Origin: Bacillus pseudomycoides
GTDB lineage: Bacteria; Bacillota; Bacilli; Bacillales; Bacillaceae_G
Reading direction: 5' to 3'
Length of the DNA stretch: 52,483 nucleotides
Assembly: GCF_002582035.1 (NCBI RefSeq)
Contig: NZ_NUQE01000037.1
Span: forward strand, 1 to 52,483
Position 1 is the first letter of the stretch; every line of letters begins with the position of its first letter. Below the pieces are notes generated by a model that did not search any database, was not told the origin of the DNA, and was given only the letters and a program-made list of their open reading frames with translations. This document shows positions 8,471-17,158 of the stretch, in pieces. Position numbers and translations under genes: made by a program.

Positions 8471-9592
8471 ATGATGAAAAAATATGCACTAATGGCTTTA
8501 CTTTCTTCTACCATTCTCACAGGTTGCGACACTAGTGTAACTGGTGATAAACAGAAAAAAGATGCAACTGCCGAGAAACAAGTGGAACCGAAGAAGGTTG
8601 AAGCAAAAACAGTAACTGTTCCCTTAACGCAAGGGAACATAACGTGGGAACCATTTGCACCTGATGCAAGAGATACTGTACTTTATATGAACAATTTGCG
8701 AGATGCGTTTACACAAGTACAATATCATATTTGGCGCACTGCTGATGGTCCTGAAAGCAAACAAACATTTACATCACAAGAAAAAGAACGTAACTTTGCT
8801 TTGCCCTTCCACTTACAAGCCTTCAATTTGAAACGCGGGGAATATCAAATTGAAACAACAGGAGTAAAAGAAGACGGCACACAAGTACCTCTTGCCAAAT
8901 CTACAATTACCTTTCAACAATATGTACCAATTTTAATGTACCATGCGATTGAAAAATATTCAGGACCAGGTGACGGTGAATTAGGTCTATATGTGCCCCC
9001 ACAGCAATTTGAAGCACATATGAAGTATTTAAAAGACAATGGATACACAATGCTGACATTTGAACGTTGGAATGATATAAATCGGGTCAATAAGCCTATC
9101 TTTATAACGTTAGATGACGGGCGGAAAAATAATATGAATGCCCTTCATATTTTACAAAGCTTAAAAGATGACAAATTCCAGCCAGCAGCGACAGAGTTTG
9201 TTGTTTCCAATGATATTGATGCACCAAATCGTCTTTCAAAAGATGAGATTAAACAAATGGTAGATTCCGGTATTTTCTCTATACAATCGCACACAGCTAA
9301 TCATACGATGATGGCTTATTCAAACAATTATGACGAAGAATTGCGCGTTTCAAAAGAGAAAATCGAAAGTATTACCGGTAAAAAAATAATTGCTCTCGCG
9401 TATCCAGTAGGTTCTTATAATGATCAAGCTGTTGCAGAAACGAAAAAGTATTATGAATTTGCAGTGACAACAGATCATGGCACCCATATTACAAAAGGTA
9501 CACCGAACGAACAATATTTACTTAAACGACATTTTGTTGGACCTAACACATCAATGGCGCAATTTACAGCATTGGTAAGAGAGCGCAATTAA
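8471..9592 (+). CDS. Polysaccharide deacetylase family lipoprotein, copy 1
   Basis: A 373-residue lipoprotein. The start at 8471 has AGAAGG six bases upstream; an adjacent ATG at 8474 is equally possible, while the frame open to 8402 lacks a site. The signal peptide ends in the lipobox ILTGC (Cys19), so it is anchored to the outer face of the membrane. A lysine- and threonine-rich linker and a beta-rich region (residues about 55–150) precede a NodB-homology domain that begins YVPILMYHAIEK. Motif 1 reads TLDDG where the family normally has TFDDG; motif 2 is SHTANH with the two metal histidines. It matches the B. anthracis pair BA0330/BA0331, which reports link to cell shape and high-salt adaptation. 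A close paralogue lies 420 bases downstream. The substrate is uncertain, most likely a cell wall polymer. Confidence 0.87.
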   Translation: MMKKYALMALLSSTILTGCDTSVTGDKQKKDATAEKQVEPKKVEAKTVTVPLTQGNITWEPFAPDARDTVLYMNNLRDAFTQVQYHIWRTADGPESKQTFTSQEKERNFALPFHLQAFNLKRGEYQIETTGVKEDGTQVPLAKSTITFQQYVPILMYHAIEKYSGPGDGELGLYVPPQQFEAHMKYLKDNGYTMLTFERWNDINRVNKPIFITLDDGRKNNMNALHILQSLKDDKFQPAATEFVVSNDIDAPNRLSKDEIKQMVDSGIFSIQSHTANHTMMAYSNNYDEELRVSKEKIESITGKKIIALAYPVGSYNDQAVAETKKYYEFAVTTDHGTHITKGTPNEQYLLKRHFVGPNTSMAQFTALVRERN

Positions 9593-9594
9593 TT

Positions 9595-9756
9595 ATATAA
9601 AGTGAAACTTCCATCAGAGGGGGTTTTCTTCAGTCCCCTCTGATGGTTAGTTGAACCAATCGGGCTTTTACGGGCAGTTATCCCCCACCTATCTTCTTCG
9701 GACTCCTCATAATCTTGAGGTGGGGGGCTTACTGCCCGTTAATGCGGGATAAATGC
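9595..9756. repeat. bcr1-type intergenic repeat (full length)
   Basis: Starts TATAAAGTGAAACTTCC and ends GCGGGATAAATGC, about 160 bp. It contains internal inverted repeats (CCATCAGAGGGG with CCCCTCTGATGG, and CCCCCACCT with AGGTGGGGG) and an outer pair around CGGGCAGT and ACTGCCCG. The same start recurs at 28281, 37975 and 39464 in this window. I recognise it as the B. cereus group bcr1 repeat, a short dispersed and probably mobile element. Confidence 0.8.
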
Positions 9757-9949
9757 AAATTGGAAAACCGACCTAAAAAACCCTTTCTTTTTAGGTGGCG
9801 AGAGCATCTGGCAATGCCTAGAAGCTGTTAAAGCCTTTTCCTGCCACATGCAGGAGTGAAAGCAAAGGGAGAAGGCAAGTGCAGATTATGTTTTGCTGTG
9901 CATAGCAGCGACTTATATGTGGAAAAATTAAAATGGATTTACATATTTT
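9757..9949 (+). ncRNA. Candidate structured RNA or leader upstream of second deacetylase
   Basis: This segment between the bcr1 repeat and a terminator has no reading frame but many local complementarities: CCTAAAAA with TTTTTAGG (9772–9796), GCAT with ATGC (9804–9817), GCCTTTTCC with GGAGAAGGC (about 9832–9874) enclosing CCTGC with GCAGG, and TGCT with AGCA near 9894–9908. With the terminator at 9950–9983 and the gene at 10012, it could be a regulatory leader or a small RNA gene. I could not match it to a riboswitch class that I know. Confidence 0.35.
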
Positions 9950-9983
9950 AAGGCTGTTTTATTAACAAAGCAGCCTCTTCTTA
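9950..9983 (+). terminator. Terminator between structured segment and second deacetylase
   Basis: AGGCTGTTTT pairs with AAAGCAGCCT (one mismatch) around ATTAAC, followed by CTTCTT. It lies only about 30 bases before the downstream start codon. Confidence 0.7.
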
Positions 9984-10011
9984 TACAATCTTACTAAAGG
10001 ATGCTTATAAT

Positions 10012-11103
10012 ATGAAAAAATACATTTCTACTATACTACTCTCTACTCTGTTCATCTCTGGTTGTAGTAATACGACTCAAACAGAACCTAAAAAAGAAAC
10101 AACGACTTTCAAGCAGCAAACAACAAAGAACGCAGAAGAGAAAGTGCAGCCGCAAGGAGCAATTTCATGGAATCCGATTACATTCGAATCAAAAAATACA
10201 GTTGTATACACGAAAGATGTAAAAGTACCAATTACAGAAGTACAATATAAAATTTGGCGTACTGCTGACGGAAAAGAGAGCACTAAAACATTTTCTTCTA
10301 AAGAAAAAGAGAACTCTTTTTCTTTACCGTTTGATTTAAATGAATTTGAAGGAAAGCGCGGCGAATATCAAATTGAAGCAATCGGTGTAAAAGAAGATGG
10401 GAAAACCATTCCACTTGCAACATCGGCAATTGTATTCCAGCAATATGTACCAATTCTAATGTATCATGCGATTGATGATTATAAAGAGGGCAGTGGTCTG
10501 AAAGATCTGTTTGTATCTCCTGCCAACTTTGAAGCGCAAATGCAATATTTGAAAGACAATGGCTATACATTATTAACCTTTGAACGCTGGAATGACATTA
10601 ACAAAGTCAACAAACCGATTTTCGTTACATTTGATGATGGTATGAAAAATAATATGAATGCCTTTCATATTTTACAAAAGCTTAAAGATGATAAGTTCAA
10701 GCCAACCGCAACAGAATATGCAATTGTCAATTCCATCGATACAGAAGGCTCATTATCTACAGCAGATATAAAAGAAATGGTGGATTCCGGTATTTTCTCT
10801 GTTCAATCTCATACAGCAACACATGCTGATTTGCCGAAAATTACAAACTATGAAGAAGAGCTAAAAGGTTCAAAGGAAAAACTCGAAAAGATTACCAGCA
10901 AGCCCGTTATAGCCATTTCCTATCCATTTGGTCATGTAAATGACCAAATTGTTGCTGAGGCAAAAAAGTATTACCAATTTGCGACAACAACAAAACCTGG
11001 TCAATTTATTGAAAAAGGCGAGCCAGATGAATTGTTACGCATGAAACGCGTCCGTATCCATAACTCAACAACTGTGGAACAGTTTGGGCTGGCAATTAAA
11101 TAA
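10012..11103 (+). CDS. Polysaccharide deacetylase family lipoprotein, copy 2
   Basis: A 363-residue lipoprotein, close paralogue of the gene at 8471. The start at 10012 has AAAGGATG upstream. The lipobox is FISGC (Cys18). A charged linker precedes the beta-rich domain and the NodB-homology domain (YVPILMYHAIDDYKEG). Here motif 1 is the canonical TFDDG and motif 2 is SHTATH, so the catalytic aspartate, the metal aspartate and both histidines are present. The AISYPFGHVND stretch corresponds to a later conserved motif. Acting outside the membrane, it probably deacetylates a wall glycan; the natural substrate is not shown by sequence. It may be regulated by the structured segment and terminator upstream, and it ends in its own terminator. 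Confidence 0.88.
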   Translation: MKKYISTILLSTLFISGCSNTTQTEPKKETTTFKQQTTKNAEEKVQPQGAISWNPITFESKNTVVYTKDVKVPITEVQYKIWRTADGKESTKTFSSKEKENSFSLPFDLNEFEGKRGEYQIEAIGVKEDGKTIPLATSAIVFQQYVPILMYHAIDDYKEGSGLKDLFVSPANFEAQMQYLKDNGYTLLTFERWNDINKVNKPIFVTFDDGMKNNMNAFHILQKLKDDKFKPTATEYAIVNSIDTEGSLSTADIKEMVDSGIFSVQSHTATHADLPKITNYEEELKGSKEKLEKITSKPVIAISYPFGHVNDQIVAEAKKYYQFATTTKPGQFIEKGEPDELLRMKRVRIHNSTTVEQFGLAIK

Positions 11104-11104
11104 G

Positions 11105-11136
11105 AAAATAGAACCCGATTCCAATCGGGTTCTATT
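11105..11136 (+). terminator. Terminator of second deacetylase gene
   Basis: AAATAGAACCCGATT pairs with AATCGGGTTCTATTT around a two-base loop. Confidence 0.85.
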
Positions 11137-11198
11137 TATATTTTCAGAATCTTCATGTATTATGTACATAAGAACTATTTACGCAAAGGAGAATATAT

Positions 11199-12428
11199 AT
11201 GTCATTTGAACAAACGTTAGAAAAGTATGCTGCCCTAGCAGTAAATGTCGGAGTAAACATTCAACCAGGACAAACATTAAGTATTGGCGCGCCAATTGAA
11301 GCTGCTCCATTTGTTCGTCTTGTTACAAAGAAAGCTTATGAGTCAGGTGCAAAGCATGTATATGTCGATTGGGTTGATGAAAATTTAACACGTTTAAAAT
11401 TCGACTTAGCACCAGAAGAAGCATTTTCTGAATTTCCTGCATGGAAAGCACGTGCACGTGAAGAACTAGCAAAAGAAGGAGCAGCATTTTTATCCATTTA
11501 CGCAGAAAACCCTGATTTATTAAAAGGTGTAGATCCAAAGCGCATTGCTAGCGCAAATAGAGCAGCCGGAGAAGCAATGAAGGCAGTTCGCGAATATATG
11601 ATGGCTGATAAAGTAAGCTGGTGCGTTATTTCTGTTCCAACAACAGAATGGGCAGCAAAAGTGTTCCCTGATGTACCGGAAGAAGAACAAGTAGCAAAAT
11701 TATGGGATGCAATTTTCCAAGCCACTCGTGCTGATTTAGAAAATCCTGTTCAAGCTTGGAACGAACATAATAGTAACTTACATACGAAAGTAGGCAATTT
11801 AAACGACAAACACTATAAAGCACTATACTATAAAGGACCAGGAACAGATTTAACAATCGAACTTCCTGAAAAGCATTTATGGGTAGGGGCTGGCAGCATT
11901 AACGAAAAGAATGTACCATTTATGGCAAACATTCCAACAGAAGAAGTATTTACAATGCCATTAAAAACAGGCGTAAACGGCTATGTAACAAGTAAAAAAC
12001 CATTAGTTTATGCAGGAAATGTTATCGATAACTTTACGCTTACATTTGAAAATGGGCGCATTGTAGACTGTAAAGCTGAAGTTGGTGAAGAAACATTAAA
12101 ACATTTAATCGAATCAGATGAAGGTTCTCACTTCTTAGGGGAAGTTGCATTAGTACCGCACGATTCACCTATTTCTAATACAAATATTTTGTTCTACAAT
12201 ACATTATTTGATGAAAATGCATCTTGCCATTTAGCAATCGGTAATGCCTATTCATTTAACTTAGACGGCGGTAAAACGATGTCTAAAGAAGAGCTTGTAG
12301 AAAATGGTGCAAACTCTAGTATTACACACGTAGACTTTATGATCGGTTCTGCTGAACTAGATATTGACGGTATTACAGCAGATGGTACACATGAACCAAT
12401 CTTCCGTAAAGGGAATTGGGCGTTTTAA
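11199..12428 (+). CDS. ampS: Aminopeptidase, M29 family
   Basis: A 409-residue cytoplasmic metallo-aminopeptidase of the M29 family (AmpS, aminopeptidase T type), which removes N-terminal residues from peptides with two divalent metals. The N-terminal signature FEQTLEKYAALAVNVGVNIQ and the SIGAPIEAAPFVRLVTKKAY block are characteristic. The metal-binding C-terminal part contains IPTEEVFTMP, GEVALVPHDSPIS, SCHLAIGNAY and SSITHVDFMIG, where the conserved glutamates, histidines and aspartate sit. Length is standard. The start at 11199 has AAAGGAG at a suitable distance. The gene stands alone between two terminators. Confidence 0.92.
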   Translation: MSFEQTLEKYAALAVNVGVNIQPGQTLSIGAPIEAAPFVRLVTKKAYESGAKHVYVDWVDENLTRLKFDLAPEEAFSEFPAWKARAREELAKEGAAFLSIYAENPDLLKGVDPKRIASANRAAGEAMKAVREYMMADKVSWCVISVPTTEWAAKVFPDVPEEEQVAKLWDAIFQATRADLENPVQAWNEHNSNLHTKVGNLNDKHYKALYYKGPGTDLTIELPEKHLWVGAGSINEKNVPFMANIPTEEVFTMPLKTGVNGYVTSKKPLVYAGNVIDNFTLTFENGRIVDCKAEVGEETLKHLIESDEGSHFLGEVALVPHDSPISNTNILFYNTLFDENASCHLAIGNAYSFNLDGGKTMSKEELVENGANSSITHVDFMIGSAELDIDGITADGTHEPIFRKGNWAF

Positions 12429-12435
12429 TAAAAAT

Positions 12436-12473
12436 AGAGAATCGCATCAACGGTTTCGTTGATGCGATTCTCT
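12436..12473. terminator. Bidirectional terminator between ampS and gabD
   Basis: AGAGAATCGCATCAACG pairs with CGTTGATGCGATTCTCT with a short loop; A-rich on one side and T-rich on the other, so it can serve both converging genes. Confidence 0.85.
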
Positions 12474-12511
12474 TTTATTACGCTATTTTGGAGCATTAAG
12501 CCCCCACTACT

Positions 12512-13963
12512 TTATAGCCCTAACGAAATATATTTAATTTCTAAATACTCTTCAATTCCAAAGTAACCACCTTCACGGCCGATACCACTTTCTTTAAATC
12601 CACCAAATGGAGCTTGTGCAACAGATGGAAGACCGTCATTTAAACCAATAATTCCGTATTCTAATGCCTCACTAATTTGAAAGGCTTGGCTAATATTTGT
12701 TGTAAATACATATGCCGCTAAGCCATATGGTGTGTTATTTGCACGCTCAATTACCTCTTCAGCTGTTTTAAATTTCGCAACAGGTGCAAGCGGTCCAAAT
12801 GTTTCTTCTGTCATACATAGCATATCATCATGTGCTTCACCAATTACAGTTGGTTGAACAAAATGGCCATTTAATTCTGCAATCTTTTGTCCGCCATTAA
12901 GTACCTTTCCACCCTTTTGAATCGCATCTTCTATATGCTCTTGTACTTTTTCAACAGCTGACTGATCAATAAGTGGTCCAACAGTTGTACCTGCTGCAAA
13001 GCCGTCCCCTACCTTTAGTTCTCCTACAGCTGCTTGGAATTTTTCTACGAAGTTTTCATACACATCTTCTTGAACAAAAACTCTATTCGTACAAATGCAC
13101 GTTTGACCAGCATTACGGAATTTCGAGCCAATTACTGCTTCTACAGCTTTATCTAAATCCGCATCATTCATTACAATAAACGGTGCATGACCACCTAATT
13201 CTAATGAAACTTTTTTCACTGTTTCAGCTGCACCGCGCATCAATTCTTTTCCAATTTCTGTTGATCCAGTAAAGGATACTTTTCTTACACGTCCATCATT
13301 CATCCATGTATCAGCAATTGCTTTCGCACTTCCTGTTACGATATTTATGACACCTTTTGGAATTTCTGCTTCATGTGCAAGTTCAGCTAATTTTAATGCT
13401 GTTAATGGTGTTTGGCTTGCTGGTTTTACAACCGCCGTACATCCCGCTGCTAATGCTGGTGCTACTTTTCTTGTAATCATCGCTGCTGGAAAGTTCCATG
13501 GCGTAATTGCTGCAATTACACCAACAGGCTGTTTCGATACAAGGATACGTTTATTTGGATGAGAAGCAGGAATCATGTCTCCGTATACACGTTTCCCTTC
13601 TTCTGCATACCATTCTACAAAGCTATTCGCATAGTTTACTTCACCAAGCGCTTCTGCAAATGGTTTTCCTTGTTCCTTTGTCATAATAGCCGCAATTTCT
13701 TCTTTATTATCATCAATTAATGTAAACCATTTTTTCAATTTGCTCGCACGATCAGCTGCCGTTAGCTTTGACCAAGTCTGAAACGCTTCATGTGCAGCAT
13801 CCACCGCTTGCTTCGCTTCAGTTACTCCACCTTTTGGAACAGTAGCAAATACTTCTTGTGTCGCCGGGTTATTAATTTCAATTTGTTCATGTAAATGAAT
13901 CCATTCCCCATTAATATACATCGCTTTCTTATCTAAATTGATAGACATTGTTTTTTTATCCAA
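12512..13963 (-). CDS. gabD: Succinate-semialdehyde dehydrogenase
   Basis: Oxidises succinate semialdehyde to succinate with NAD(P)+, the second step of GABA breakdown. The start is set at the TTG at 13963 (483 residues), nine bases after AGGAGG; the ATG at 13972 directly abuts the Shine-Dalgarno and is unlikely, and the ATG at 13948 is a weaker alternative. Aldehyde dehydrogenase motifs are complete: TPWNFPAAM near 154, FTGSTEIG at 231, the general base E255 in LELGG, the nucleophile C289 in GQTCICTNR and ETFGPLAP near the end. It is the last gene of the gabT–regulator–gabD cluster on the minus strand and is preceded by a 9-bp inverted repeat that may be an operator. Confidence 0.92.
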   Translation of the reverse strand: MDKKTMSINLDKKAMYINGEWIHLHEQIEINNPATQEVFATVPKGGVTEAKQAVDAAHEAFQTWSKLTAADRASKLKKWFTLIDDNKEEIAAIMTKEQGKPFAEALGEVNYANSFVEWYAEEGKRVYGDMIPASHPNKRILVSKQPVGVIAAITPWNFPAAMITRKVAPALAAGCTAVVKPASQTPLTALKLAELAHEAEIPKGVINIVTGSAKAIADTWMNDGRVRKVSFTGSTEIGKELMRGAAETVKKVSLELGGHAPFIVMNDADLDKAVEAVIGSKFRNAGQTCICTNRVFVQEDVYENFVEKFQAAVGELKVGDGFAAGTTVGPLIDQSAVEKVQEHIEDAIQKGGKVLNGGQKIAELNGHFVQPTVIGEAHDDMLCMTEETFGPLAPVAKFKTAEEVIERANNTPYGLAAYVFTTNISQAFQISEALEYGIIGLNDGLPSVAQAPFGGFKESGIGREGGYFGIEEYLEIKYISLGL

Positions 13964-13989
13964 CCTGTTCATCCTCCTTTATATTTACT

Positions 13990-14017
13990 GTACAATTGTA
14001 TCTAGATGCAATTGTAC
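13990..14017 (-). promoter_or_regulatory. Inverted repeat between activator gene and gabD
   Basis: GTACAATTG and CAATTGTAC are perfect 9-bp arms separated by ten bases, located between the activator stop (14022) and the gabD ribosome binding site. On the minus strand the hairpin is not followed by a T run, so an operator or activator-binding site is as plausible as a terminator. Confidence 0.4.
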
Positions 14018-14021
14018 TTTT

Positions 14022-15383
14022 TTAAAGTCCTTCTTCTCCAATAAACTTTTTGATTTTTCTAGTTGCTGCGGACTGACTAATTTTCAAAGCCTCTGCTACT
14101 TTGTAGCTCGATTGATGCGCCTTATACGCTTTCAAAATAATATTTCGTTCCACTTCCTCTAACATTTCATACAAATTTTTTCCGGATTGTTCAATTGTAG
14201 AATTTTGCATAGATAATGGTAAGTCTTCCATTGTAACAAGCTCATCTGCAGTAATAACAACACGTTCCATCACATTTTCTATTTCTCGGTTATTTCCTTC
14301 CCAAGGATATTCTAAAAATGCTTGTAACACATGCGGAGATAGCTTCATATTACGCCCATACTTCTCATTAAAATGCTGCAGGTAATAATAGACTAGTGGT
14401 AAAATATCTTCTTGTCTCTCACGTAAAGGAGGAATATAAATCGGAATCACATTAAGACGATAGTATAAATCCTTTCGAAACGTCCCCTGTTTCACCATTT
14501 CTTTCAAATTTCTATTCGTTGCGGCCACAATACGCACATCTACTTTTTTTAATTCTCTGCCTCCTACTGGGCGGAACGTTTTCTCCTGTAATACTTGTAA
14601 AAGTTTCGCTTGAATTTCAAGAGGCATTTCTCCAATTTCATCTAAAAAGAGCGTTCCTTTATGGGCAAGTTCTAAAATTCCTTTTTTCCCTTCACGATGC
14701 GCACCTGTAAAAGAACCACTTGCATATCCAAACAGTTCAGATTCAATTAAATTTGTTGGCAAAGCCGCGCAATTGATTTCATAAAACATTTCATTTTTAC
14801 GATGGCTCGACTCATGTAAGTGTCGTACTAATCTACTTTTTCCAACTCCGGTTTCTCCTAAAACAAGAACCGTGCTATCTACTACAGATACTTTTTTTAT
14901 CGTTTCAACTATCCTCTGCATAGCTACACTTTTAAAAATAAGCCCTTCATGCTCATATGTTTCTCGTAATTCTTTTTTATATGTTTTTAATTGATCCGTC
15001 ATTGTCTCTACCTTTTTTCGCAATTGATAGAGCTCTGTTAAATCACGTGAGTAACTAATGACCCTTCTTAAATTACCGTGATCATCGAAAACCGGTCGTG
15101 TTCGAACATGTAAATATTCTCCTGACTTTGTTGTCTGCACTAATTCAATCGGCTTCTCTTTTTCGATGACTTCAAGTGTTGCAGATGGATAAAAAATCCC
15201 GTCCTTTTGTAACTCTTTTACACTCTTACCAACCAATTTCTCCGCTGGTAGCTGGTAATGTCTTTCGCACATGCTGTTGACACGAACAACAATACCTTTT
15301 TCATCTGTTACAAAAATCTCATCAAATGCATGTTCAAATACATCTTTTAAGTCCATAAATATTCGTTCCTTTTCCGCCACCAT
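14022..15383 (-). CDS. gabR: Sigma-54-dependent transcriptional activator of the gab cluster
   Basis: A 453-residue bacterial enhancer-binding protein. The start at ATG 15383 follows GGGAG by eight bases; the longer frame to 15416 adds an unlikely tail. Residues about 10–115 form a PAS sensor domain (FDEIFVTDEKGIVVRVNSMC). The AAA+ domain has Walker A GETGVGKS, the sigma-54 contact loop as GSFTGA (usually GAFTGA), and Walker B GTLFLDEIGEMP. The C-terminus is a Fis-type helix-turn-helix (KAHQSSYKVAEALKISQSAA). Position between gabT and gabD, and the -24/-12 promoter before gabT, argue that it drives GABA use, as reported for the sigma-54 regulator GabR of B. thuringiensis. This is unrelated to the MocR-type GabR of B. 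subtilis. Confidence 0.87.
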   Translation of the reverse strand: MVAEKERIFMDLKDVFEHAFDEIFVTDEKGIVVRVNSMCERHYQLPAEKLVGKSVKELQKDGIFYPSATLEVIEKEKPIELVQTTKSGEYLHVRTRPVFDDHGNLRRVISYSRDLTELYQLRKKVETMTDQLKTYKKELRETYEHEGLIFKSVAMQRIVETIKKVSVVDSTVLVLGETGVGKSRLVRHLHESSHRKNEMFYEINCAALPTNLIESELFGYASGSFTGAHREGKKGILELAHKGTLFLDEIGEMPLEIQAKLLQVLQEKTFRPVGGRELKKVDVRIVAATNRNLKEMVKQGTFRKDLYYRLNVIPIYIPPLRERQEDILPLVYYYLQHFNEKYGRNMKLSPHVLQAFLEYPWEGNNREIENVMERVVITADELVTMEDLPLSMQNSTIEQSGKNLYEMLEEVERNIILKAYKAHQSSYKVAEALKISQSAATRKIKKFIGEEGL

Positions 15384-15612
15384 TCCAGTCACTCCCTGAG
15401 GTTTAAGTAATTTCAAAGTTTCATAACCCTGCTATGATAAAGAGCATTTGAAATATCACAGATTGACGGTTTATCTTATAGAATAAATGATATTCAAACA
15501 CGTCCAATTTGCATATAATACTTTATCATTATTATATAACAGGGAGAACTGGAACAGTTGCAAACAAGTTTTTAAAATGAATATTTTACAGGAAGCTTAA
15601 TACGCTTCTAGC

Positions 15613-16974
15613 TTATACATGTGCTTTATCTACTTTTCCATAACAAGCTTGAAGTGATTCTTCAAGAATATTAAGCCCTTCTTCAAGTTGCTCATCTGTA
15701 ATAACAAGCGGCATTAAAACGCGAACGACATTTCCATATGCGCCTGCCGTTAATAGCAATAAACCTCTCTTATTTGCTTCTGCAGTAAGACTTGAAGCTA
15801 ACGCTTTATCTGGCTCTTTCGTTACTTTATCTTTTACTAATTCAAAGGCACACATTGCTCCTAATCCGCGAACATCACCGATGCACTCATATTTTTCAGC
15901 CATTTGGTGAAAACGATCCATTACTTCTTTTCCAATATGCACAGCACGTTCATTTAAATTTTCCTTCTCCATCACTTCAAGAACAGCTAATGCAGCACTG
16001 CATCCTAATGGACTTCCAGCATACGTTCCGCCTAATTCACCAGGTCCAGCCGCATCCATTACTTCTTTTCGGCCAATTACACCACTAATTGGTACACCTG
16101 CTCCTAGCGATTTAGACACAGTAATTAAATCCGGTACTACGTCGTAATGATCGATAGCAAAATATTTACCCGTACGGCCAAATCCTGTTTGAATTTCATC
16201 AGCAACAAACAAAATGCCATGTTCAGCACATAAACGATGTACTTCTTTCACAAACTTTTTACCAGGAACGATAAAGCCGCCTTCTCCTTGGACAGGCTCC
16301 ATCACAACAGCTGCAATGCTGTCTGGTGCAACTTCTGTGATTAAAAAGTTTTTAAACTCTTCAATGATAAAATCTTCATATTGTTCTTCTGTTAGTCCAG
16401 CTGGACGGCGATATTCGTAAGGGAATGGCGCTTTATAAACCTCTGGTGCAAACGGACCAAATCCATCCTTATACGGCTTTACTTTACTTGTCATTGTCAT
16501 CGTCATTAATGTACGGCCATGAAACCCTTTTGAAAATGCAATAATTCCTGTTCGCTTCGTATACTTACGAGCAATTTTCACTGCATTTTCAACAGCTTCA
16601 GCTCCGCTGTTTAAAAACAATACCTGTTTATCAAAAGCACCTGGCGCTAACGCAGCTAATTTTTCTGCTAATTCAATATACGATTCATACATCATTACGT
16701 TAAAGCCGGTATGGATATATTGATCGATTTGCTTATGAAGAGCCTCTGTAACAGTCGGATGACAATGTCCGACGTTGATTGTACCGATTGCCCCAGCAAA
16801 GTCGATAAATTGATTTCCATCCACATCTGTAACAAGCGCCCCATGAGCCGATTGTACAAATGTTTGAATTCCATTACTTACTCCTCTTGGTACGATATTT
16901 TGGCGGCGTTCAAATAATGAAGCTGCTTTTGAACCCGGAATATTTTGATTAACCTTAGCAAAATTTGTTTTCAT
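15613..16974 (-). CDS. gabT: 4-aminobutyrate aminotransferase
   Basis: A PLP enzyme that transfers the amino group of GABA to 2-oxoglutarate, giving succinate semialdehyde and glutamate. The start is the ATG at 16974 (453 residues) with GAGGTGG eight bases upstream; an in-frame GTG at 16986 overlaps that site and is less likely. Class III aminotransferase features are clear: NSGAEAVENAVKIAR (residues 122–136), FVADEIQTGFGRTG with D259, and the PLP lysine K288 in ITVSKSLGAG. It leads the gab cluster, is transcribed from a sigma-54 promoter, and supplies the substrate of the gabD product. Confidence 0.93.
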   Translation of the reverse strand: MKTNFAKVNQNIPGSKAASLFERRQNIVPRGVSNGIQTFVQSAHGALVTDVDGNQFIDFAGAIGTINVGHCHPTVTEALHKQIDQYIHTGFNVMMYESYIELAEKLAALAPGAFDKQVLFLNSGAEAVENAVKIARKYTKRTGIIAFSKGFHGRTLMTMTMTSKVKPYKDGFGPFAPEVYKAPFPYEYRRPAGLTEEQYEDFIIEEFKNFLITEVAPDSIAAVVMEPVQGEGGFIVPGKKFVKEVHRLCAEHGILFVADEIQTGFGRTGKYFAIDHYDVVPDLITVSKSLGAGVPISGVIGRKEVMDAAGPGELGGTYAGSPLGCSAALAVLEVMEKENLNERAVHIGKEVMDRFHQMAEKYECIGDVRGLGAMCAFELVKDKVTKEPDKALASSLTAEANKRGLLLLTAGAYGNVVRVLMPLVITDEQLEEGLNILEESLQACYGKVDKAHV

Positions 16975-17011
16975 TGTATATTCCACCTCTTTTATTGATT
17001 TGCTTTTTATA

Positions 17012-17029
17012 TTGCAAGATGTATGCCAA
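17012..17029 (-). promoter_or_regulatory. Sigma-54 (-24/-12) promoter of gabT
   Basis: On the minus strand TTGGCATACATCTTGCA has the invariant GG and GC separated by exactly ten bases, close to the consensus TGGCAC-N5-TTGCA. It ends about 40 bases before the gabT start, and the cluster encodes a sigma-54 activator. Confidence 0.85.
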
Positions 17030-17076
17030 CTTTAAAACACACTGTACTCCTATATTTTTATAAATTTTGACTCAAA

Positions 17077-17121
17077 AAATAAGTCCTTAAAGACTCAAAG
17101 AGAGTCTTTAAGGACTTATTT
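17077..17121 (-). terminator. Terminator of dgkB
   Basis: A near-perfect inverted repeat of about 20 bp (AAATAAGTCCTTAAAGACTC with its complement) and a four-base loop, followed by a T run on the minus strand. It separates dgkB from the gabT promoter. Confidence 0.88.
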
Positions 17122-17158
17122 GAAAGATTTCTATCCATCTTTACAAAAAAACTACCTT

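Noticed and set aside
9595-9756. Repeated inverted structure considered as a CRISPR unit
   Set aside because: Copies are dispersed over 30 kb and vary in length, with no regular spacers and no cas genes in the window.
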